Source: Pyrobaculum islandicum DSM 4184
GTDB taxonomy: Archaea > Thermoproteota > Thermoprotei > Thermoproteales > Thermoproteaceae
Reading direction: 5' to 3'
Assembly: GCF_000015205.1 (NCBI RefSeq)
Contig: NC_008701.1
Span: 186,001 to 250,000 of the forward strand
DNA: 64,000 nt
Part shown: positions 44,378-52,003 of the stretch, in pieces
Numbering within the stretch: position 1 is the first letter of the stretch
How the letters are laid out: each line of letters begins with the position of its first letter
Position numbers and translations under genes: made by a program
Notes under the pieces: generated by a model
What the model was told of the DNA's origin: nothing
Databases searched by the model: none
Seen by the model: only the letters and a program-made list of their open reading frames with translations

Positions 44378-45132
44378 ACTGGGCCGAGGAGTGGGCGGCG
44401 TGGCGGAGGGAGGTTTGGACCCCACCGGATTTCTGGGATAGGGCTACCCCCCGGTTCTACAGATCTGCGAAGAGGAGAAGGGTCGAGGTGGAGAGGTTTT
44501 TAGACTGGCTCCTCGGGGAGCTGGGGCTCGGCGGGGGGAGCTCCGTGCTTGAGGTTGGGGCTGGGGCGGGGGCCTACGCCGTGCCTCTCGCCAAGAGGGT
44601 GAGCCGCGTCGTCGCCGTGGAGCCCTCTAGGGAGATGGCCCGATACCTGAGGAAATACGCCGAGGAGGAGGGCGTTAAAGTCGACGTAGTGGAGAAGAGG
44701 TGGGAGGAGGTCTCTCTTGAGGAGGTCGGCCGCCACGACTTAGCTCTGGCCGCCCACTCCATTCTAGTGGAGAACCTCAGGGGGGCAGTGGAGAAGTTGG
44801 AGGAGGCAGCTAGATGCGTCTGCGTTGTTCTACACGTCGGCGTGCCTGGCTGGGCCCAGCTCTACAGGTCGTTGGGCGTAGAGCGGCCCCACCGCCCTTG
44901 GTTCACCGCCTTCTACAACTTCCTCCTCCAGAGGGGGGTCTACGCCAACGTCAAAATCTTCGAGAGAGACGTGGTCAGAGAGTACCCAAGCGTCGAAGAA
45001 GCGGCTGAGGATCTTGGAGTCGAGGTGGAGAGAGTCGTGGAGACGTTGCCGCGTTTAGGGAGGCGGGGGGACGGCGGTGTGGTCTTCAAGTATAAAGTGA
45101 AGGAAGCGGCGGTATGGTGGTGCAGGAGGTAG
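44368..45132 (+). CDS. SAM-dependent methyltransferase (class I)
   Basis: A 254-residue class I methyltransferase. SAM motif I is SVLEVGAGAGAYAVPLA (about residue 60), motif II is VVAVEPSREMARYL, and the acidic motif is followed by DLALAAHSILV. The C-terminal half resembles small-molecule methyltransferases. It overlaps both Gate-protein genes (10 and 19 nt), so it belongs to the uptake/chelatase operon. A tetrapyrrole or the imported ligand is a possible substrate by context; nothing in the sequence fixes it. Confidence 0.82.
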   Translation: MDIDWAEEWAAWRREVWTPPDFWDRATPRFYRSAKRRRVEVERFLDWLLGELGLGGGSSVLEVGAGAGAYAVPLAKRVSRVVAVEPSREMARYLRKYAEEEGVKVDVVEKRWEEVSLEEVGRHDLALAAHSILVENLRGAVEKLEEAARCVCVVLHVGVPGWAQLYRSLGVERPHRPWFTAFYNFLLQRGVYANVKIFERDVVREYPSVEEAAEDLGVEVERVVETLPRLGRRGDGGVVFKYKVKEAAVWWCRR

Positions 45133-46022
45133 CGGGGGTTCTCCTGGCTATGTTGTTGGGCTTTCTAGCGGCGGAGATGCTTCTGGAGCACGGCGTTTTG
45201 TACAAGCTGTCGTTTCTCCGCCGCGTGGCGAAGTTGGCCAACCTCCCCGACGTCTGCGGCGTTACCTTCGCCACGGCGTTTGTGTCGCCTGCCGCGTCTA
45301 ACGCCATGTTGCAAAGCCTAAGAGATAGGGGCGTGTTAAACGATAGGGAGGTGCTTCTCGCGTCTTTGTTAAACGCCGCCGCGGTGCCGTTTTACGAGAC
45401 ATTCACGGTGTATCTGCCCGTGGTGATACCGCTGTTAGGCCCTAGGCTAGGCCTCATGTATATGTCGGCGATGTGGCTCAATGGAGCGTTGTCTTTCGCC
45501 GTAGTTGTGGCGGCCGGGAGACTGGCGCTGAATCGAAGAGAGACAGGCCTTGTGGAGGAGGCGGCGAGGAAGCTTGGTAGGAACTACAAAGCGGCATTGA
45601 GAAGGGGGCTGAGGAGGTTTGTGAAAACCGCTGTGGTTTTCGCCGCCACTGTCTCCACTGTGGAGCTTCTTCTGAGGTACGGGGTTCTGCAACATCTCGC
45701 AACCCCCCTCTCCTCCTATGCGATGGGCATTTCTCCACAGCTGCTACCTGCCATTGGAATATACGTGCTTCACCCCACCGCGGGCATGGCGGCCGTGGGC
45801 CAACTGGTGAAAACCGGCGTGGTGGGAGAGGTCGAGGCACTGGCGGCGCTACTGCTCGCAAGCGTCTTCATGCTACCGCTACTCTACCTAAGGGTGTACA
45901 TCCCCCAGTGGGTCGCCATATTTGGCCCGCGGGTGGGGCTAGCCAGAGGAGCCATCGGGCTCTCTATCGCGTTGGCGGCACGCATAATAGTACTGGCCTC
46001 GGTTCTGGCTCTCGTGCATTAA
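45114..46022 (+). CDS. Gate-domain membrane protein, second copy
   Basis: A 302-residue paralogue of the protein at 43481. Shared positions include LLEHGVLYKLSFLRR, ATAFVSPAASNAMLQSLRDRG versus ITAFFDVRSANTLLVTLHREG, LLASLLNA, RRFVKTAVVFAATVSTVELLLRYGVL, and the C-terminal IFGPRVGLARGAIGLSIALAAR. It is the last gene of the six-gene operon. Two such proteins around a methyltransferase suggest one two-subunit membrane unit. Eighteen nt after its stop a miniature IS element begins. Confidence 0.65.
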   Translation: MVVQEVAGVLLAMLLGFLAAEMLLEHGVLYKLSFLRRVAKLANLPDVCGVTFATAFVSPAASNAMLQSLRDRGVLNDREVLLASLLNAAAVPFYETFTVYLPVVIPLLGPRLGLMYMSAMWLNGALSFAVVVAAGRLALNRRETGLVEEAARKLGRNYKAALRRGLRRFVKTAVVFAATVSTVELLLRYGVLQHLATPLSSYAMGISPQLLPAIGIYVLHPTAGMAAVGQLVKTGVVGEVEALAALLLASVFMLPLLYLRVYIPQWVAIFGPRVGLARGAIGLSIALAARIIVLASVLALVH

Positions 46023-46027
46023 CGGCG

Positions 46028-46260
<233 letters not shown>

Positions 46261-46271
<11 letters not shown>

Positions 46272-47040
46272 AGGGGGTCATCTCGCGCGACGTTAGCTGG
46301 GGATTACGCCGTTCCGATCTCGACGGCGTGGGGGTTTTCAAAATCGCCAGGAGTAGGGGCTGGAATGACGGCGTCGCCGGCTTCGTCTCTGCTGACGTAT
46401 ATATGAACCTCTTGACCCTGCCGACGGCTCTTCTGCCGCCTTTTCTTACTCTGCCGTATTTAACCTCGACACTCCAGAGCTCTCCGTCTACCTCCGCCAC
46501 TAGGTCGACCTCGCCGTTGAGCTTCAGGTAGTAGAGCTTGTAGAGGCGAGCCAAGTGGGCCGCCACGGCGGCCTCCGCCATTTTCGCCTCGTCCGGCGGG
46601 ACGGCGCCTACCCACTTGGAGAATGAGTGGTATATGAAGGGGTCTAGGAGGTAGAACTTCCTCAGCTTTCTGGGCATGGGGAGGCCCGTGTTTGGATCCA
46701 CGGCTTCGACGGTCTTCAGCAGGTGGAGCTTCTCCAGGAGGCCGACGTAGCTAACCGCCGTCTTAACGGTGCCGACGCCGTAGTCATGCGAGATGGTGTG
46801 GAAGCTGAACTCCGAGGAGGCCCTCTCGATTATGGCCCGGGCCGTCAGCTTGAAGAACGTCTCGCTTCTCCGTAGCTTGTAGATATCGCTGGAGATGCTA
46901 CCGACAAAATCAAACGCCATCTCCTGCGAAACGGCGCCTCTCGTGAAGAAGTCCCGAACCGCGTTGGGGAAGCCCCCTGCGGCGAGGAAGTATCTAAACA
47001 GCTCAAAGAGTCTCAGCAGTAGGCCGAGGTATCTGTGAAA
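46261..47040 (-). pseudogene. AAA ATPase C-terminal half (DUF4143-like), truncated at the N-terminus
   Basis: Open in one frame from about 47040 to the stop at 46261. Family features: RYFLAAGGFPNAVRDFF, SISSDIYKLRRSE, VGTVKTAVSYVGLLEKL, KFYLLDPFIYHSF and the C-terminal nuclease-like GEVDLVAEVDGELWSVEVKYG. These form the C-terminal half of archaeal AAA ATPases with a DUF4143-type domain. The P-loop half is missing and the frame begins at the edge of a tnpB fragment. An ATG at 46920 would allow a 219-residue product, but that would start mid-domain. The last residues run into the right hairpin of the miniature element. Confidence 0.7.
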
Positions 47041-47371
47041 GTTATCTGTCCTCGTCGAGGTCGACGGCGCTGTGGTGTAGACGTAGTGGGAGGGGAGGTC
47101 CGGCGCTTCTCTCTCAGCTCGTCGTACAGAGCTTTACGGAGCGAGACCTGCCCCGTCACCCCGTGCTCAAAGCCGTATTCGACGAACTCTTTGTACTTCT
47201 CCTCAAGCTCCTTTAGGAGGTACGCCAGCTCAGCCGCGGGCTGGGGACAGCGACGGTACGCATTACGACGTGTACGTTGTCCTTCTTTTCCTTCCCCTCG
47301 GCGTCTTTTCTGCTTGTCTTGCCCACGCCTTTCTTTAGCCCGCCCTCCTCTATACTTCCCTCCGCTTCCAC
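47041..47371 (-). pseudogene. N-terminal tnpB fragment with frameshifts
   Basis: Three frames in succession give a TnpB-like N-terminus. From GTG at 47371 the first reads GLKKGVGKTSRKDAEG to VVMRTVAVP. A shift near the CCCCAGCCCGCGG run leads to PAAELAYLLKELEEKYKEFV and SLRKALYDELRE. A second shift, in a GAGAGAGAAG run near 47110-47120, leads to APDLPSHYVYTTA. The N-terminal pattern (RTVAVP, a helix, then LRKALYDELR and LPSHYVYT) matches archaeal TnpB proteins from memory. The catalytic part is absent and the ATPase remnant follows directly. Confidence 0.5.
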
Positions 47372-47418
47372 GTAAAATTATTGTTTTTAAGCTCCTGCCG
47401 TGCTGTAGACGACGGAGA

Positions 47419-47547
47419 CTACTCGGCGGCTCCTTTGAGGCCGCTTGCCGACAGCAAAATTCCTCCAATGAATGAACAACCCACGTAGAGCAACCTCCAC
47501 CAGACTCGCGGCGGGGCCTCCAGAGACAGCCGGCCCATCGCGTACAT
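47419..47547 (-). CDS. Possible small membrane peptide or gene remnant
   Basis: A 42-codon frame from ATG 47547 with one hydrophobic segment (LLYVGCSFIGGILLSASGL). The frame is open 21 codons further upstream to a TAA, so it could be the tail of a lost membrane protein gene. No promoter is seen. Reported because nothing else explains this stretch. Confidence 0.25.
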   Translation of the reverse strand: MYAMGRLSLEAPPRVWWRLLYVGCSFIGGILLSASGLKGAAE

Positions 47548-47725
47548 CCCCCACACAGAGGCTACGGCAGAGTTTAGAGAACCCCGGAAAGAGTATGACG
47601 GATCTTAGCTCAGTCTAAAACCAGCGCTACGCCGGCGTTAAAAAGACGGCAGAGCCGCTGGGGTGCAGCAAGCCGGTTTGGCCAAAGCCCTAGTTTATCC
47701 GAAGCCAATAGTTAAACTTATAAAT

Positions 47726-48007
47726 ATGAGGTTTAACTTTACCGTGACAGAGCGCGGGACGTCGAGGGCTGTGCTCAGGGTCTATAAGAAGGGGATTGTG
47801 GCCCTGCCCAAGGCTCTAAGAGAGGAGGTGGGGATCAAAGAGGGCGAGGAGGTCGTGGCGGAGGTCGTGGGAGGAGCTATCGTGTTAAGGCCGCTCAAGC
47901 CCAGGGTGGTGGATGTAAGCCCCGAAGAGGTGGAAAACGCTGTCAAGGAGGAGAAGGAGGAGTGGGACAGAAGGCTAGATGCGCTTAGGAAAGAAGTTGG
48001 TACTTGA
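47726..48007 (+). CDS. vapB: VapB-type antitoxin (AbrB/SpoVT fold)
   Basis: A 93-residue antitoxin with an N-terminal swapped-hairpin AbrB domain (RVYKKGIVALPKALREEVGIKEGEEVVAEV) and a charged helical C-terminus (SPEEVENAVKEEKEEWDRRL) that should wrap the toxin. ATG at 47726 directly follows an A/T-rich ACTTATAAAT. If that is the TATA box, a GTG at 47744 is the better start for a leaderless message. It overlaps vapC by 29 nt. It binds and neutralises VapC and normally represses the operon. Confidence 0.85.
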   Translation: MRFNFTVTERGTSRAVLRVYKKGIVALPKALREEVGIKEGEEVVAEVVGGAIVLRPLKPRVVDVSPEEVENAVKEEKEEWDRRLDALRKEVGT

Positions 48008-48434
48008 CACAAGCGTACTAGTTGAGTACATCGTCGCCAAGTCCCCCTACAGGGGCCTCGTCGAAAGCATCTTTCAGAGAGCCGCAAGGGGGGAGCTAGA
48101 GCTCTACGTAAACGCCGTCACCCTAGCCGAGACGCTGTATGTCGCGTCAAGGATCTACAACACGGCTGGAGTGGAAGACCCCAACGGAGAGGCTAGAAAC
48201 TTCGTGACGTGGGTCGCGAGAAGAGCCGATGTGCTAGACATAGACATACACACGTCGACCCTAGCCGGAGAGCTCAAAAAGAGGCTAAAGATAGCGCTCC
48301 CGGACTGCCTCGTGATAGCCACCGCCAAGAGGATCGGGGGCACGCCCCTCTTCAAGAAGATTGAAGCCGAGATGCGGGACGCCCTAGATGAGCTCCGTAG
48401 GCTAGGGACGGCATTCCTCGAAGAGCTCCGCTAA
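47979..48434 (+). CDS. vapC: VapC-type PIN-domain toxin
   Basis: A 151-residue PIN-domain ribonuclease. The first metal-binding Asp is in KLVLDTSVLVEYI, a conserved Glu is in VTLAETLYVA, and the late acidic residue is in ALPDCLVIATAKR. Length is typical. It lies immediately downstream of and overlapping an AbrB-type antitoxin, so this is a VapBC type II toxin-antitoxin pair. Such pairs are numerous in Thermoproteales genomes. Confidence 0.9.
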   Translation: MRLGKKLVLDTSVLVEYIVAKSPYRGLVESIFQRAARGELELYVNAVTLAETLYVASRIYNTAGVEDPNGEARNFVTWVARRADVLDIDIHTSTLAGELKKRLKIALPDCLVIATAKRIGGTPLFKKIEAEMRDALDELRRLGTAFLEELR

Positions 48435-48552
48435 GCGGATCTCCCGCAGGGACATCCATCGTCGGCCCTCGTCAGCTATGCTTCGCACCTCTCCCACCTC
48501 CCTATCGCGACCCCTAGATCTACGCCGCACAGAAATCACAAACAGTTAGGAA

Positions 48553-48981
48553 ACATAAAAAGGAAATGTCCCAACTGGATGGGAAACCATCCCGGTGCCC
48601 TCGGTGGCCGGCCGGTGGACGGGGTACGCCGGCGCTCAGACAGACGGCAGACGGGCGGAAGGCACGGCCAGCGCAACCTCAAGAGACATCGGCAGTGAGG
48701 CTGGCTAGGGATTTTGAACCTAGTGGAGAGCGTGGTTTAGTAAAGCATTCAGCAAGTCTTACACCGGCGCGGACTGACGCCGCTGGGGCGGCGGAGGGTA
48801 ACAAGGAGGCGCCCACCGCCCCCTTTACGTGGTTGACAGATCGCGGGTATCCCCCATCTGAAGGCGCTTGGGTCTTCCCCGGTGGTCCCCGGGATCCGTG
48901 TGTTGCTGGGTCTGCGGGAGGCGCCACGGGGGTCTTGGCCTTAGGTCTGCCAGAGCGCTAGGCCGCCGAGGGGTGGCTAGG
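48553..48981 (+). other. GC-rich stretch with TATA box and GNRA hairpin; possible structured RNA or IS remnant
   Basis: A TATA-like ACATAAAAAGG (48552-48562) is followed about 20 nt later by GGATGG-GAAA-CCATCC (48577-48592), a perfect stem with a GNRA tetraloop. Further stems lie downstream, such as CTAGG/CCTAG around 48700 and GGGGCGG/CCGCCCC around 48785-48830. A 132-codon open frame from 48566 starts too close to the TATA box and has no protein features I trust. It might be a decayed IS right end or an independent RNA. I cannot assign it. Confidence 0.25.
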
Positions 48982-49606
48982 TCAACGCCCGAGTGTAGAG
49001 CCTGCGCTTGCCCAAGTGACGGCGGCTGAGAGTATGAACTCTAGGCTAGACCTGTAGAAGCGCTCCCTTTTGAGGACGTGGCCGAGCTCCACGGAGGCTA
49101 TGGGCGCATCGTCGTAGACCTTCAGCCCCATGTGTCTCACCACCTCCTCCACATATGTCCCCAGGACGGCCCAGTACCTCTCCATGTAGTCCACGGGGAG
49201 GTCGTGGGGTAGCTCGGGCGAGGCCGGCTCCGGGACCCACTCCACCTCCGCCTCCACGCCGAGGGCATCCAGTATCGTCGTCGGAGAGGGGCTCGCCCTT
49301 CTCTACTGGTCTACCCCCGTACCCCAGAGACACCGCAGGTCTCCTCAAGTTTGCCAAGGCCTCCCAAAGAGGAGCTCTGACGTAGTCTTGCGGGGAGAGG
49401 ATGCTCAAGGCCCACACGTCGTCAACCCAGCCCAAGCCGGGAGGTAGAACATAGGCCTCTAGAAGATCCTCTTGTTCCACAGCTGGGTGAACTCCTCGAG
49501 ATCCTTCAAAACCTTTCCATAACAAGAGAAGGACATAAATACTTATAATGTTTCTATATCCCCTCGCCGCGCTGAAGCGTCTATAGACGTACTCCGGAAA
49601 ACCCAA
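48982..49606 (-). pseudogene. Frameshifted gene of unknown function
   Basis: The N-terminal part (49606 to about 49290, including GWVDDVWALSILSPQDYVRAP and LGYGGRPVEKGEP) and the C-terminal part (about 49290 to 48982, SPTTILDALGVEAEVEWVPEP through SLEFILSAAVTWASAG) lie in different frames that join at CCCCTCTCC near 49285. A second break near 49480 is likely, because DLEEFTQLWNKRIF in another frame looks coding. No family recognised. Either two sequencing-type indels or, more likely, a decaying gene. Confidence 0.5.
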
Positions 49607-49642
49607 ACCGACCCCACGCGCCGAAGCCCCAACGCGCAGGCT

Positions 49643-50185
49643 CTAACCTCTGAGCCGCGCCACCTTATCCGCCAGCTCCACGAGCTTTTCCAAGACCTCC
49701 TCCCTCTTTGCCCTCTCCCTTAGATAGGCCCAGTCGATTTGCTCCCACTGGGCGGCGAGCACGGCTGCCGCTCTTTCGCAGTCAGCTGGTGAATTCCGCA
49801 AAACGCAGGCGGCGAGACTTGAGACGACGGAGTCCTCAGGCGACTGAACGTAAAGCCTAGAGCCGCAGGCCCACAGCTCCTTCACCCTACCCAAGTATTC
49901 AAGACCGACGAGGTCTAGGTAAAGAGGGCTTGGCCCCTCCCACACTCTGGACACCCTCCGCCAACCCGCCGCGTTGGCCAACGCCGTGAAAACCTCCAAA
50001 GCGGCCTGGGGGTTATGCGTATCTAACACAAAGTCGACGTCTCCGGTCCTATATACTCCGCCGCTGTAGAGCTCCACGGCGAAGCCGCCTACGATTACAA
50101 CTCGGCCAAGGCCCCTTCTCTCAAGCTCCGCGTTTAATCTGGCGAGGAAGGCCACTGCAGAGCTACAACTGTTCCTCGAGGACAT
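49643..50185 (-). CDS. Nucleotidyltransferase-like protein (AbiEii/MNT type)
   Basis: A 180-residue protein with the minimal nucleotidyltransferase core: VVIVGGFAVELYSGGVYRTGDVDFVLD, where GG and DxD provide the nucleotide/metal site, and a later Asp in LYLDLVGLEYLG. The rest is helical. It overlaps the small upstream gene by 23 nt. Such enzymes paired with a small DNA-binding partner resemble AbiEi/AbiEii-type toxin-antitoxin systems. That pairing is inference here. Confidence 0.7.
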   Translation of the reverse strand: MSSRNSCSSAVAFLARLNAELERRGLGRVVIVGGFAVELYSGGVYRTGDVDFVLDTHNPQAALEVFTALANAAGWRRVSRVWEGPSPLYLDLVGLEYLGRVKELWACGSRLYVQSPEDSVVSSLAACVLRNSPADCERAAAVLAAQWEQIDWAYLRERAKREEVLEKLVELADKVARLRG

Positions 50186-50351
50186 AGGCCCCGTCTACGT
50201 ACCTCGCCCGGTACCTCACATGCGGCTCCCAACTCCTAAGCGTGAAGACGTCCCTCGAGAGCCACAGGACGTTTCTACCAGCCCTAGCCGCCATTACCAC
50301 GATCTTCTTCAGCCTCTCCTCGGCCACCTGCGGCGGAAACCTCCTCACCAC
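50163..50351 (-). CDS. Small partner gene of the nucleotidyltransferase
   Basis: A 62-residue basic protein (MVRRFPPQVAEERLKKIVVM and onward) with one or two helices and a C-terminal hairpin-like VRYRARYVDGAYVLEEQL. A TATA-like TAAAAAGTTTTAAG lies at 50371-50384, about 25 nt before the ATG, so it begins the operon. It could be an antitoxin for the nucleotidyltransferase. No family recognised. Confidence 0.5.
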   Translation of the reverse strand: MVRRFPPQVAEERLKKIVVMAARAGRNVLWLSRDVFTLRSWEPHVRYRARYVDGAYVLEEQL

Positions 50352-50370
50352 GTCTCCTGCTACGCCCCGC

Positions 50371-50384
50371 CTTAAAACTTTTTA
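50371..50384 (-). promoter_or_regulatory. Promoter of the nucleotidyltransferase pair
   Basis: The minus strand reads TAAAAAGTTTTAAG, 20-33 nt before the ATG at 50351, a good archaeal TATA/BRE position. It also marks where the neighbouring IS element must end. Confidence 0.5.
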
Positions 50385-50399
50385 CATCCACCAATCCTC

Positions 50400-50601
50400 A
50401 CCCATGTGGAGCTCAAGCCCATATACTGTGCCCCCTTTGTTACACCGGCCTTCCCCGGGGGAGCTCGGGGCTCGCCCCCGCCGGACGCCCTGGTGGGCGG
50501 GGCGGAGACGAGGGGGCCCGGCCGTGCCCGGGCGTACGGGCTCGCTGGATGTAGCAATCGGCCGGTGCCCCAGGGCCGGTTGGTTCATGCGGAAGAATTA
50601 G
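50400..50601 (-). ncRNA. Putative omega RNA region at the 3' end of tnpB
   Basis: About 200 nt of very GC-rich, stem-forming sequence downstream of the tnpB stop, on the tnpB strand (for example GGCCCTGGGGCACCGGCC, and CCGCCCCGCCCACCAGGGCG with a later GGCGGGGGCG). In characterised IS200/IS605 elements the RNA guide for TnpB comes from this position. The short open frames here are not convincing proteins. Boundaries are guesses. Confidence 0.35.
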
Positions 50602-51852
50602 TTACGAGGTTAAAAGTGTGGTGGTCGCCGAAAAAGCGGGTTGTTTCTGGAGTAGCTCCCAGTAACGCTTTTTAGCCCATATCAGTGGCACGTTGTCTCT
50701 GTTGTCGTTGAAGCCGCAGACGGGGCATTGCATCCGCCTGTTATTCAACTCTTCCATCTTCGCGCCACAGCGGGGGCAGACGGTCGAGTACAGTCTTTCC
50801 TCAAGGTAAGGCAATCCATACCACCGTGCAAGCGTTTGCAAGCGTCTCCTCAGCTGGCCCAACCCGTCTAGGAGGTGTTTCTTCTCTCCACTCCAGTTGC
50901 CCTCCTTGAGCTCTCGATATGTTTCGTCTTCCATTGTGTCCACCACGATTGCGGCTTGGTGTTCCCTTGCTAATTTTATGATTTCGCCAACGATGTCTTT
51001 AACGACACCTCTTATCTTCCTAAACCGTCTGGATTTAAGGTGACGCGCCCTCTCCTCGAGACGTCTCCTTCTGGCGGGGTCCGCCTCCCTAGCGGCTTGC
51101 TCGTCGAGACGGCTTATCTCCTCGTGGAGTCTCCTCAGCTCTCTCACCGCGTCTTCGTCTAGAAGTCTCAATGTCTGTCTCAGCTTTCCGTCCACGAGGA
51201 GACCCATCATGACTCCATGATCCAATCTGTTCACATCAACGGCAACAACGGCCTTTGGTTCCACTTGTTGAACTTTGCGGGCAAAGACGAGCGCTATGTA
51301 GAGCTTTCCGTAGGTCGGCTCCTTCTTGCCCTTCAGCCTTTCTATGCCCAAAAACGCCAGTTTGAGTCTGGCGCCCTCTTGTAGTCTCTCTCTTATCCAA
51401 GCAACGTTGCCCTTCTTCAGCTCGACGGCGAAAGGCGGTATGCCGGTTTTCCGTACTCTGAGGACGCCGCTCTTTAGGCCGACGAAGACGGCTCTGCCCG
51501 CGTCCCTCTCGTTCTCGATCCTAAGTTGGGCGTCAAGGGGAACCGCTCGCCAAAATGCCGTCTCGCGCCAAAACATCTTAGCTTGCTTTACGAAGTACCT
51601 CCCCAACCCGTATTTGGGGAACGCCACATCTATTATCTTGACAGCCAACTCCCTCCTGTCGGGAGTAAGCAAGCGGTCTATCTCCTCTGTCGTCAGCTTC
51701 GGCTCCCCTTGCCCCGTGATTTCTTTGAGCAATGTTTTGGCGTACTCTTCAACGGCCAAGTGCATCCTCGTCACTAGGTCTAGGACGTCCGGTCGCTCTT
51801 CGACGAGACGCCACGGGATTTTGATCTTCAGTACTCTGTAGACTTGGTTCAT
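50602..51852 (-). CDS. tnpB: TnpB RNA-guided nuclease of an IS200/IS605 element
   Basis: A 416-residue TnpB (418 if ATG 51858 is used). The RuvC-like catalytic residues appear in order: Asp in AVVAVDVNRLDHG, an acidic residue in AIVVDTMEDETYREL, and Asp in CGFNDNRDNVPL. The target-nuclease zinc finger is CPRCGAKMEELNNRRMQCPVCG. Members of the family use an RNA from the element's right end to cut DNA that lacks the element. The third motif reads NRDNVPLIWA where many TnpBs have DRDVNAAxNI, so the C-terminus is unusual. It appears full length. Confidence 0.88.
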   Translation of the reverse strand: MNQVYRVLKIKIPWRLVEERPDVLDLVTRMHLAVEEYAKTLLKEITGQGEPKLTTEEIDRLLTPDRRELAVKIIDVAFPKYGLGRYFVKQAKMFWRETAFWRAVPLDAQLRIENERDAGRAVFVGLKSGVLRVRKTGIPPFAVELKKGNVAWIRERLQEGARLKLAFLGIERLKGKKEPTYGKLYIALVFARKVQQVEPKAVVAVDVNRLDHGVMMGLLVDGKLRQTLRLLDEDAVRELRRLHEEISRLDEQAAREADPARRRRLEERARHLKSRRFRKIRGVVKDIVGEIIKLAREHQAAIVVDTMEDETYRELKEGNWSGEKKHLLDGLGQLRRRLQTLARWYGLPYLEERLYSTVCPRCGAKMEELNNRRMQCPVCGFNDNRDNVPLIWAKKRYWELLQKQPAFSATTTLLTS

Positions 51853-51914
51853 GTGCATACAAGGCGTAGGAGAGAAAAACTAGTTAAAGAAACTCTCTTT
51901 CAGCTCTTTCGACA

Positions 51915-51947
51915 CACCTGCCTGACAGCGCCGCTGTCAGGCAGGTG
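51915..51947. repeat. Perfect 16-bp palindrome with 1-nt centre
   Basis: Left arm CACCTGCCTGACAGCG (51915-51930), one C, then its exact reverse complement (51932-51947). It lies 63 nt upstream of tnpB and 57 nt upstream of the divergent gene at 52004. It could be the left end of the IS element, an operator or a bidirectional terminator. A one-base loop is unusual for a transcribed hairpin and fits a cruciform or protein-binding dyad. Confidence 0.85.
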
Positions 51948-52003
51948 AACCGAGGGAGTAGAAAGGACGCTTCTAACTTTTCCCCTACGCGCCACGTGTG
52001 GAC

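Larger units (their letters stand above)
50400..51947 (-). mobile_element. IS200/IS605-superfamily element with tnpB only (IS1341-like)
   Basis: An intact tnpB with a GC-rich 3' tail (50400-50601) and a palindrome upstream (51915-51947). No Y1 transposase (tnpA) is present, so it is a tnpB-only element that would need tnpA from elsewhere. Exact ends cannot be fixed without a second copy; I took the palindrome as the left limit and the promoter of the next gene as the right limit. Confidence 0.5.

Noticed and set aside
48566-48961. A 131-residue protein
   Set aside because: The composition is Gly/Pro/Ala/Arg-rich without a recognisable fold, the start lies only a few bases from the apparent TATA box, and the region forms strong stems. 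I kept it only as a possible RNA or IS remnant.
50402-50675. Small frames in the GC-rich tail downstream of tnpB
   Set aside because: They differ in every frame, lack start signals and cover the place where the TnpB guide RNA is expected.
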